A stretch of DNA of 64,000 nucleotides from NCBI GenBank assembly GCA_034770075.1, contig CM068383.1:9203778-9267777 (forward strand). The letters run 5' to 3'. The translations under genes were made by a program, and so were the position numbers. Source of the stretch: Aralia elata. Its lineage: Eukaryota; Streptophyta; Magnoliopsida; Apiales; Araliaceae. Under the pieces are notes generated by a model. The model had not been told where the DNA came from. It saw only the letters and a program-made list of their open reading frames with translations, and did not search any database. Each line of letters begins with the position of its first letter. Position 1 is the first letter of the stretch. Of the stretch, positions 1 through 8,619 are shown in pieces.

Positions 1-1096
1 TTTTATTTTGTAGGATTTTATATTCTGTTGCAATAAAGTCAAAATCTTGGTGATCAAGCAATATTTAATGCTCTTATTCATGTAAGGAAATATCCAAGAA
101 GAATTCTACAAGGAAAAGGAAGGAGGTGGAACAATCTTGGTGTGCAAGTCAAATCCAATGAAGGAAAAGAAAGTCAATCTAGAAGATATCTTTGAAAAGT
201 TGATTGCCACTAGGAAGTTGAAACTTACATGGAAAGGGACTCTTGAGAGATTACCATATAGAGATTGAAATCAAAAAGGGAATAAAAGATGCCGAGTTCA
301 ATGAATGTAAATTAGGGCACAAATTTATTTTCCCTATAAATAGGTCTCTTGTTTTAGAGAGAAGGGTATCAGTTTAGGTTAGGAGTAGAAGTAGGATTAA
401 ATTATTTCTTCATTGTACGCTTATTGGATGATCGCTAATTAAAGGGAGTTTTTCTTATTTTATTTTTAATTTTCTACTTCTTCTTTATTTTAGTTAGTTT
501 ATTTATTTTCATGTCTAGTTAATTTCTTTAATCTAGGATGAAGATGAAATTAAATAATTATTCATGATAATATTTTTTTTATCTCTTCTATTATTTATGC
601 TTTTATGTTTAATTGATTTCGCCTTCATGTTTCGTTATTGAAATACCTTCGTTTTATAGTTCTTATGTGATTTTAAATTAATTAAGAGGTTTTGATAGAT
701 TATTGTTAAGATATGAGTTTTTCATAATTCATGCTTGCTCAAAGAAGTTTTGATGGATTATAGTTAATCCTTACATTTTCATAGTCTATGCTTGCCCACG
801 TTAATTATAAAATTACTAAATTAAAGGGAAGGGAGATCAAAATCATAATTAAGTTATAAAAATAGAAGAGATTGAATTACTTGTTATGTTTATTATTTAA
901 TGGATTCGGATTCCTAGATTGCTTTCTTATTATTAGTTAGTTTAATTTTAGTTAATTGATTCTCAATCTTTATTTCTAATTCGCCTAAAATAGATATTAA
1001 GGATACATTAATATTAATCTAGTCTCTGTGGGTTCGACCTGTACTTGTCAGTTCTTCAATTTGACACTGTGCACTTGTAGTTACATATTTTTATCA
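1..1096 (+). repeat. 5' LTR (partial) of the non-autonomous element
   Basis: It aligns base for base with 4487-5582, with about twelve substitutions and no obvious indel. It ends TATCA at 1092-1096. A short AT-rich leader and stretches such as the TATAAATAGG near 343 could serve as the element's promoter, as is usual for LTRs. Confidence 0.93.
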
Positions 1097-1107
1097 CGCC
1101 AAGTTTT

Positions 1108-1125
1108 TGGCGCCGTTGCCGGGGA
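1108..1125 (+). other. Primer-binding site, tRNA-Asp type
   Basis: The 18 bases TGGCGCCGTTGCCGGGGA are complementary to the 3' end of plant tRNA-Asp, the primer used by Athila and related Ty3/gypsy elements. Eleven bases separate it from the LTR end, and together with them its start can form a CGCCAA...TTGGCG hairpin (1097-1112). Confidence 0.85.
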
Positions 1126-2054
1126 CTAGAATTAATTTTTTTTATCCCTTAATATTTATTTATTCGAATTAGTTTTTGTACTCTAATTTTATTTTTTTTT
1201 TCTTTCCAGGATTATCGAAGCGGATCGAAGGAGCGAAAAGATAAAGATTTTATTGTTGCGTTATTCCTGGTATTTTGTCTCTTAACTCAAAAAAAAATAG
1301 TAGCTTAGTTTTATTTTATTTTATTTTTTATTTTTATTTTTTAGTTTTTTTTGTTAGTTAGAAAACTAATTGCCGCATTCATGCATTCACTCACGTAGAG
1401 CACATCCTGTTTAGGTTTTTACTTTTATTTTTATTTTTATCAATTATAAACTGTGGTGATTGCTGGAAGATCGAGGTACGTCAAATTTCTCCTTCTTTCG
1501 TAATTAACATAGTTTTAGGACACTTTATTTGTTTACAGTTTTTTATTTATTTGTGCATTCTCATTTTTAATTTATTTTAAGGGCGCATCCCATAACAAGA
1601 TAAGGTGGGGATTTCATCACCCTTCCTTAGCCCACAAACAACCCAACTTGCATTTTGCATAACCTTGACCTAATAAAATCAAGTAGACGTTAGCCCCTAG
1701 GACTCTCGAGCTCAATTAGGACAAGAAACTCCAAGAGGAGGCTGAATTTTTAATTAATCAAACTATTGGTGTCTAGGCAAGTGGTTCAAAAGGCAAACAC
1801 CTAAAGAACGTGTGGTTATTTAATTAGTCACCATACCCACGGAGAGACTCCCACCGTTCTTACACTTACCTGGCTAGTGGCATGATTAATTTCAAATTTG
1901 GTGGACCTTGAGGTGTAACTTGAAATAGTTAGGAGCTGTCTAGATTTTATTTAGGTTGACCATAGAATTAGGATTTTATTTTCTTTATTTTATTTTATTT
2001 TATTTTATTTTTGTGTGACTTTTGTGGTTAATTGTTTATTTGATTTGTGGAAAG
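1126..2054 (+). other. Untranslated leader of the non-autonomous element
   Basis: This is about 930 bases of T-rich DNA between the primer-binding site and the gag-like ORF. No open frame of note is present. It holds long T and TTTTA runs (1180-1350 and 1970-2015). The stretch at 1580-1950 is less AT-rich and has no recognisable coding content. Confidence 0.6.
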
Positions 2055-3005
2055 ATGGGCTCCTATTATAGTTGGAATAATAATTTTGCTTGGAATCAAG
2101 AACCCTATGAAAAATTTAATGCACACCAAGTAAATCAATTTTTTCCAACTTATGAAAATCCTTATCCAAGTTCATATACATATCCATATCCATATCCATA
2201 TTCGGATCCAGAACCTCAATATCCACATGAATTTTCAAATGAAGAAGAGGAAAGATTCAATACCTTAGAGAGATTCATACAAAACACGAATCAAGCTATA
2301 TCTCGTCTAGAAATTCAAATGAGTCGGTTAGCCACCATAATAAATGAACAAGAGGTGGATGAATTTTCTAGTGACTCTGAGGTTAATGTTGAAAATCATG
2401 ATGATTGTGTAAATGATGAGGAAAATGAAAATTTTGGATTTAATTCTACACACTTTGAGTCAAGCCAATTTGAGGAGTCTAAAAATTATGAGTCTATGCC
2501 TAAAATTGATCATGTCACATTTAATGAGTCGGTTGAAAAAGTCTATAAGCCTAAAGTTCCATATCCTGAAAGACTTATTCCTAGAAAACAACCGAGTGAT
2601 TTTGTAGACCAGCCCATAAAAGTAAACATGATCCAAGAGTTGTCTATGACTCAAGAAATGAATGAAAATAGACTCGTAATTAAAGATGATCCAATTGATT
2701 TTTTCTTAAATCACCTTGACCAAAATTGGAATGAATCTGAATATTTAGATAAGGTCAACGAGATGTTGAGATCCACTTCACATAAGTCACCCAATACATT
2801 TGAACCAATTCGTCCACATTTTGAGCATATTAGTGAATGTTTTCCTGATGTTGACTTTAAGCATAACTGTGATGAAAATTGTGGTTATTTTCATTTTCCT
2901 AGACCTCCAGAAAATCATGAGGAGACCACACTCACATACTCATTTGTATCACTCTACACTCACATACTCATTTGTATCACTCTTTTATCATTACATGTGT
3001 TTTAG
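2055..3005 (+). CDS. Gag-derived protein of the non-autonomous element, 316 residues
   Basis: The start is the first ATG of the frame at 2055; the frame extends upstream only with non-ATG codons. The protein is acidic. It opens with an Asn/Tyr/Pro-rich segment containing YPYPYPY (about residues 43-50). A predicted helix with the pattern RLEIQMSRLATIINE (about residues 85-100) follows, then an acidic stretch with SDSEVN, then the segment KPKVPYPERLIPRKQ. This order of helix, SD/NTEVN-like stretch and PxPxPxRL segment matches the gag C-terminus and gag-protease linker of Athila-type polyproteins. The capsid core and the zinc knuckle are not evident. Residues near the C-terminus lie in a 26-27 bp tandem duplication (2931-2984). 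It may act as an RNA- or Gag-interacting factor, but that is inference. The undisturbed frame suggests it is young or under selection. Confidence 0.7.
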   Translation: MGSYYSWNNNFAWNQEPYEKFNAHQVNQFFPTYENPYPSSYTYPYPYPYSDPEPQYPHEFSNEEEERFNTLERFIQNTNQAISRLEIQMSRLATIINEQEVDEFSSDSEVNVENHDDCVNDEENENFGFNSTHFESSQFEESKNYESMPKIDHVTFNESVEKVYKPKVPYPERLIPRKQPSDFVDQPIKVNMIQELSMTQEMNENRLVIKDDPIDFFLNHLDQNWNESEYLDKVNEMLRSTSHKSPNTFEPIRPHFEHISECFPDVDFKHNCDENCGYFHFPRPPENHEETTLTYSFVSLYTHILICITLLSLHVF

Positions 3006-4388
3006 GATTTATGAAATTCGTAGGTATGTACATCTGTTTTCCTTCTCACCACATTTTCTTGCAGAACAACTGCCCCGCATACAAGGTACAATTCTTTCAC
3101 ATCTTTGTTTTCTATTTTTCATTTGCATACATTGAGGACAATGCATGATTTAGGTATGGGGGAGTTTGTTTGTATTATAGTATTAGATTTTTTTTTATTT
3201 TTTTTTAGGAATTTAGGAAATATTAAAAAATTTATAGTATTAGATATTTTTTATTTTATTTTTTTCCTTTTGTTTTATTTATTTATTTTTTTTTAGGAAA
3301 AATTTTAAGATTTTTGTTTTGTTTTAAAAAAAAATTTAAAATTTTGTTTGACTTTTTATGAGTTGGATTAATTCTAATAAGTATCTGTGGAGCAGAACTC
3401 ATGAGTAAGATTAAAAGATTTAGAACTCTTGAATTTTTGATTAGATACAAAATCCTAGTTCGAAACACCATCTTGAGTAAAATAAAGTTCATAAGCATTT
3501 TTGCACTTCACGTTCACACTAACTCTTAGTTGTGGGGTAATAACTATGATTTGAGCAATTTCAAGAAAAAGAAAAAATTTGAAGAAAAAAAAAACAGAAA
3601 AGTTGAAAAAAATTGAAAGTTGAAAAAATAACTGGTTCAATGTCCATTGAACGAAATAACTGGGTATCCAAGCCTCAGGAAGCATCGATATTCACGCTGA
3701 AAAGTGTGATGGATATAAGCAGCTTGACTAGTCTAGTTTTGTGGCCTTTGCTACTCGAGTTAGTAAGCCCTTAGGGGTGTCTCTACACCTAGTGCCCTAA
3801 AGCCAATTGGTTTGGGAGTCATTGGTCCAACGCTCGCTACATGGGTAACTCTGAAAAGTCTAAGAAAATGAGACATTGCACAAGTCAAGGAAAAAAATTC
3901 AAAAAAAAAAGGAAAAAAAGAAGGGAAAAATGAAAAAAAAATAGAAAAAAGAGGAAAAAAGAAAAAGAAAAATGAATTTGCTTGATTTTCATGGTAATAA
4001 TCCCTACTAAGAGTTACATCACATACACAATGCATGCATCACATGAATTAATTTTATGAAGGATGGTGTCTAGAATGAAAATTGAGTATTTTTGATAAGG
4101 TGAAAGTGTGATTTTGAATTTGATTTTGCTTATGTATATTGTCCATGTATACTTAGAAGTTTTCATTCGATTTCATAATTAGTTAAACTCAAAAAGATTT
4201 GATTTTAAATTTTGTGGGTATATTCACTGCAAACCCTCACGAGACACAACTCGTCCACTTGGGGTAACCTTGGGGTTTAAAGGCTTGTTGCACATGCTAA
4301 GTGCAATCGTGTTTCCTAAGAAAATGGGGTAGTATAGTTTTTATTTTTATTTTATTTTCTTTTTATTTTACTCGAGGACGAGCAAAAG
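3006..4388 (+). other. 3' non-coding internal region with a conserved Athila module
   Basis: No credible ORF is present; short frames here come from A and T runs (3540-3610, 3890-3970). A stretch of about 120 bases at 4205-4325 matches the reverse complement of 20130-20250 in the Athila-type element. Shared words include ACTCGTCCACTTGGGGTAAC and TTTAAAGGCTTGTTG. A conserved region just before the 3' LTR in two elements with different LTRs is probably needed in cis, for example for reverse transcription or packaging (inference). Confidence 0.65.
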
Positions 4389-4405
4389 CTAGGAATGGGG
4401 GTATT
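4389..4405 (+). other. Polypurine tract of the non-autonomous element
   Basis: Purine-rich AGGAATGGGGG lies directly before the TGATA start of the 3' LTR, as expected for the plus-strand primer of an LTR retrotransposon. Confidence 0.7.
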
Positions 4406-5582
4406 TGATAGGCACATAATTCATACATTTTATTATTCCTAATTTTGTCTTTTAATTATATTAGTTTATTAAATTAATATGTTTTATTTTATTTTGTAGG
4501 ATTTTATATTTTGTTGCAATAAAGTTAAAATCTTGGTGATCAAGCAATATTTAATGCTCTTATTCATGTAAGGAAATATCCAAGAAGAATTCTACAAGGA
4601 AAAGGAATGAGGTGGAACAATCTTGGTGTGCAAGTCAAATCCAATGAAGGAAAAGAAAGTCAATCTAGAAGATATCTTTGAAAAGTTGATTGCCACTAGG
4701 AAGTTGAAACTTACATGAAAAGGGACTCTTGAGAGATTACCATATAGAGATTGAAATCAAAAAGGGAATAAAAGATGCCAAGTTCAATGAATGTAAATTA
4801 GGGCACAAATTTATTTTCCCTATAAATAGGTCTCTTGTTTTAGAGAGAAGGGTATCAGTTTAGGTTAGGAGTAGAAGTAGGATTAAATTATTTCTTCATT
4901 GTATGCTTATTGGATGATCGCTAATTAAAGGGAGTTTTTCTTATTTTATTTTTAATTTTCTACTTCTTCTTTATTTTAGTTAGTTTATTTATTTTTATGT
5001 CTAGTTAATTTCTTTAATCTAGGATGAAGATGAAATTAAATAATTATTCATGATAATATTTTTTTTATCTCTTCTATTATTTATGCTTTTATGTTTAATT
5101 GATTTCGCCTTCATGTTTCGTTATTGAAATACCTTCGTTTTATAGTTCTTATGTGATTTTAAATTAATTAAGAGGTTTTGATAGATTATTGTTAAGATAT
5201 GAGTTTTTCATAATCCATGCTTGCTCAAAGAAGTTTTGATGGGTTATAGTTAATCCTTACATTTTCATAGTCTATGCTTGCCCACGTTAATTATAAAATT
5301 ACTAAATTAAAGGGAAGGGAGATCAAAATCATAATTAAGTTATAAAAATAGAAGAGATTGAATTACTTGTTATGTTTATTATTTAATGGATTCGGATTCC
5401 TAGATTGCTTTCTTATTATTAGTTAGTTTAATTTTAGTTAATTGATTCTCAATCTTTATTTCTAATTCGCCTAAAATAGATATTAAGGATACATTAAAAT
5501 TAATCTAGTCTCTGTGGGTTCGACCTGTACTTGCCAGTTCTTCAATTTGACACTGTGCACTTGCAGTTACATATTTTTATCA
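4406..5582 (+). repeat. 3' LTR (complete, 1177 bp)
   Basis: It begins TGATAGGCACATAATTC and ends TTTTTATCA, giving the 5-base terminal inverted repeat TGATA/TATCA. The copy at 1-1096 fixes the right border, because the two sequences diverge after position 5583. Confidence 0.93.
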
Positions 5583-5620
5583 CATCAGTGCCCATAATAA
5601 ATGCTTGTTATGGAGCATTT

Positions 5621-5621
<1 letters not shown>

Positions 5622-5656
<35 letters not shown>
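5622..5656. repeat. TA microsatellite left of foldback MITE
   Basis: A run of TA dinucleotides. A second run at 5904-5951 borders the other side of the MITE, as if the MITE had inserted within one microsatellite. Confidence 0.9.
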
Positions 5657-5663
<7 letters not shown>

Positions 5664-5666
5664 AAA

Positions 5667-5903
5667 GTCTGGATCTTAAGCTCACCCCTTATCCGATTCA
5701 CCCAAGCTCACCCCCCCTTTAGCGACGGACCCGGCGACAGTTCGGTCATACAACCGTCGTCTATACTTTTAGCGACGCTATGTGTTGTCCGTCACTAAAA
5801 GTATAGACGACGGTTGTATGACCGAACCGTCGCCGGGTCCGTCGCTAAGCCGGGGGGGTGAGCTTGGGTGAGTCGGATAAGGGGTGAGCTTAAGATTCAG
5901 ACC
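5667..5903. mobile_element. Foldback MITE, family A, copy 1
   Basis: The 237 bp are almost entirely one inverted repeat. The left arm (GTCTGGATCTTAAGCTCACC onward) is complementary over about 105 bases to the right arm, which ends GGTGAGCTTAAGATTCAGACC. A loop of about 20 bases lies near 5775-5795. The arms carry GCGACGGACCCGGCGAC and related GCGACGG words. There is no coding capacity. It is flanked on both sides by TA repeats. The reversed arms would form a long hairpin RNA if transcribed. The superfamily is not certain from sequence alone. Confidence 0.88.
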
Positions 5904-5954
<51 letters not shown>

Positions 5955-6354
5955 CCAGTTTCAGTTTAAATTACCGAAATTATAGTTCAGCTTTGATTTG
6001 CCTTTTTTGGCTTTGAAGTTTATTCCTCGTTGTACTTGATTCTTCCATGCATGTTTTAATATGCAATGTGATAGTCTAGTGGTTGGATTCGAATTTATCC
6101 ATTAGCAGAAGTTAGAATTAAATCAAGGCACTACATGAACCCAATTGAATTGACCTGCATAACCTAGTTCCTTTTTAAGTTTCTTGTAGGCCCTAGGATG
6201 GAAAATATTATTAAATTAAAATAAATAAGTTCTAAAAAAAAAGGAGTAGTTATGCAAAATAAGTTTCTATCCTCTCTCCTTCCAAAATAAATATCTGAAT
6301 TTGACTTTTAGGGACAAATTATCCATTCTTATACTTTAATATTGAAAATTTATT

Positions 6355-6399
<45 letters not shown>

Positions 6400-6888
6400 T
6401 TTACATTTTCAAAATCACACATAGCTCCTCCACCAATTTTATATATTTATCTTCACTTAACAGTCTAAAACATGACATTCTTTTATGTATTTGCGCTTGA
6501 TTTTCCTTTCTTGGGGTTTGTCTTTTATGTGATTTTATTTCTCCTAGCTTGAAAATTTTTCAATCTATGGAGTTTTGTTCTTTTAATTTGAGATTTTTGT
6601 ATTTTATGGAGCTTTTCTTTCTCCTCGTGTTGAAGAAATGCTCAAGAACTGCCAAACATATGTATATGTTCTCGATTTTTTGTTTGGCGCTCGAGGAGGT
6701 ATTTCTTTGATTCTAATATTTTTATAATTCGATTCATTTATCAATGAGAATTATTCGTTATTCTAAGTTTTTAAAAAAAATAAAAAAAAATAAAACCAAT
6801 GCAAAACATGTAATTTTTTCATATAATTTAGTGATGTGTATCAACAACTTTATTATTATTAAACAAATCAAATCTGAGCCGTAAAAAA

Positions 6889-7062
6889 TATAATTATTTT
6901 ATAGTTTTGAAATTGTAGTGCTCTACAATCTTAAATTAAATTAATTTACTTGTTTTCATATTTTTTTCATACTAATATAATTATTTATAGTTTTGAAATT
7001 GTAGTGCTCTACAATCATAAATTAAATTAATTTACTTGTTTTCATATTTTTTTCATACAATT
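6889..7062. repeat. Tandem duplication, unit about 88 bp
   Basis: The stretch containing TTTTGAAATTGTAGTGCTCT and TTAAATTAATTTACTTG occurs twice in a row (about 6889-6976 and 6977-7062) with few differences. The inner words ATTGTAGTGCTCTACAAT form a short perfect palindrome in each unit. Confidence 0.85.
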
Positions 7063-7417
7063 TGAATCGATCCGCATGATTGAATTGTTATGTGAAGATC
7101 ATAAATAATTCGTATTTGAAGTGAACTTAGATAAATTCTATAATTAATGTCAATCTTAATAAGACACTTTTAAATTTACTTTTAATCAATTTTGTTTAAT
7201 TAATATGATCTTGTCCAATCAGCCTAGCTATATTTTTAAAGAATAGTAAGATTATTGATTCTAATAATGTCAATTTGGCTATAAAATCTAATTATAATAG
7301 TCACACACGATGTGTTTGTTTCAGGGTTTTTTTTTTATTGTAATATAAAAATATTATTTTTAGAAAAAATAAAACAATTAAAGACAAATGTGTTAAAAAT
7401 ACGTCCTTTAATTATGT

Positions 7418-7505
7418 GAGAGAGATTAGTAGAGATAAAATAGATTGAGAGATTAAGAATGTGAGAGAGATTAGTAGAGATAAAATAGGTTGAGAGATTA
7501 AGAGA
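7418..7505. repeat. Tandem duplication, unit about 43 bp
   Basis: The unit GTGAGAGAGATTAGTAGAGA plus the following AAATAGRTTGAGAGATTAAGA is repeated twice, about 260 bp upstream of the CER1-like start codon. Confidence 0.85.
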
Positions 7506-7670
7506 GAGAAAATAGAAATATGGTGTGACACAAAATCACCAAAATAGAGATATTACATGAATTTTCTGATGTGTTGAATTCCCTAGCTCATTTTGTGTGA
7601 ATTATGGTGAAATTAATTAAGAAACAGTTAGCTGTAACCATCTTTCTCATTTTCTCTATCATGAAACTAC

Positions 7671-7680
7671 CTATATATAG
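7671..7680 (+). promoter_or_regulatory. Probable TATA box of the CER1-like pseudogene
   Basis: CTATATATAG lies about 85 bases upstream of the ATG at 7762. This would place transcription start near 7700 with a leader of about 60 bases, normal for a plant gene. Confidence 0.5.
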
Positions 7681-8031
7681 GCTTCCAGTAGAAAGAAAAA
7701 ATATACAGCAGAAAGAGAAAAACAAAAGGAAAGAAGAAAAGAAATTAGCATATAAAGATGAATGGCTTCAAAACCATGGTTTCTAACTGACTGGCCATGG
7801 AAGCAGCTTGGAAGCTTTAAGGTGCGTCTATTATTGTGCATCTATATGGAAATAATTCATATTAAGTACTTGCTATTTTACTATTCGGGCAAATATATAT
7901 ATGATTGTTCATAGTATATTGGACAATTCAGATTTAATTTTTTTTAGAAAAATCTGGACTGTCCATGTCTCTTATGGACGTCCAAAAATGTGTTTCCCAA
8001 AATAGTGTTATAATAAGTACTTGCTATAGAT

Positions 8032-8036
<5 letters not shown>

Positions 8037-8093
<57 letters not shown>
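8037..8093. repeat. CT and TA microsatellite
   Basis: A CT run (8037-8068) passes directly into a TA run (8069-8093). MITE B begins right after it. Confidence 0.9.
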
Positions 8094-8094
<1 letters not shown>

Positions 8095-8325
8095 GTCCCC
8101 TTTTCCAGCGAACCGGTTCGTTAACGAACTCGGCTTTAACGACGATTCAGTCCGTCGTTATAGCTGTCTGTCGCTGAACCGGGATATAGCGACAGACAGA
8201 ACCGTCACCGGTCCGTCGCTATAGCTCTGTTAAACGACGCATATGCTATAGCGACGGACAGAACCGTCGCTAAAGGCCGATTCGTTTTTCGTTCATTTTT
8301 TCCGGTTCGTTGGAGAAGTTTTCAT
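8095..8325. mobile_element. Foldback MITE, family B
   Basis: About 230 bp with ends TTTTCCAGCGAACCGG and its imperfect complement near 8300-8318. Inside are several GCGACGGACAGAACCGTC words in both directions, able to pair internally. TA repeats lie on both sides (8069-8093 and 8328-8338). It differs in its ends from family A but has the same GCGACGG core words and the same type of target site. It lies in intron 1 of the CER1-like pseudogene. Non-coding. Confidence 0.78.
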
Positions 8326-8342
8326 TCATATATATATAGTAC

Positions 8343-8558
8343 ATTTCTTAAACTCACCCTTATCCGGCTCACCCCCCTTTAGCGACGGACCCGGTGACGG
8401 TTTGGTCATACAACTGTCGTCTATACTTTTAACGACGGACAATATATAGCGTCGCTAAAAGTATAGACGACGGTTGAATGACCAAACCGTCGTCGGGTCC
8501 GTCACTAAAGGGGGGTGAGCTTGGGGTGAGCCGGATAAGGGCGAGTTTAAGATCCGGA

Positions 8559-8560
<2 letters not shown>
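8343..8560. mobile_element. Foldback MITE, family A, copy 2
   Basis: Same family as 5667-5903. The arms contain CTTATCCGGCTCACC, TTTAGCGACGGACCCGG and TATAGACGACGG, and the right end is GATCCGGACC. The left terminal bases have decayed. It sits between a short TA tract shared with MITE B and a long TA run (8563-8617), again in a TA microsatellite. Confidence 0.85.

Positions 8561-8562
<2 letters not shown>

Positions 8563-8617
<55 letters not shown>
8563..8617. repeat. TA microsatellite right of MITE A copy 2
   Basis: A GTGTGT start followed by about 25 TA units. Open frames read through it are artefacts of the repeat. Confidence 0.92.

Positions 8618-8619
<2 letters not shown>

Larger units (their letters stand above)
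1..5582 (+). mobile_element. Non-autonomous Athila-like LTR retrotransposon, 5' end cut by window
   Basis: Two direct repeats (1-1096 and 4406-5582) flank a 3.3 kb internal part. The right copy is 1177 bp, begins TGATA and ends TATCA. The left copy lacks its first 81 bases, which lie before the window. A primer-binding site follows the left LTR and a purine-rich tract precedes the right one, so the element reads on the + strand. There is no protease, reverse transcriptase, RNase H or integrase, only a gag-derived ORF. The LTRs differ at about a dozen positions by eye, so insertion was recent. The 3' non-coding part shares a conserved stretch with the Athila-type element at 17344-30715, which suggests mobilisation by Athila enzymes (inference). 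The bases after the right LTR are CATCA; the matching left target copy is outside the window. Confidence 0.9.
5952..7600. other. AT-rich host intergenic DNA
   Basis: No gene is recognised. The stretch holds a TTA microsatellite (about 6355-6400), a tandem duplication (6889-7062) and a 43-bp tandem duplication (7418-7505). It leads into the promoter of the CER1-like pseudogene. Confidence 0.6.

Noticed and set aside
3540..4035. Frames of 76 and 91 codons on the - strand
   Set aside because: They consist of Phe-rich translation of poly-A tracts in the retrotransposon's 3' non-coding region.
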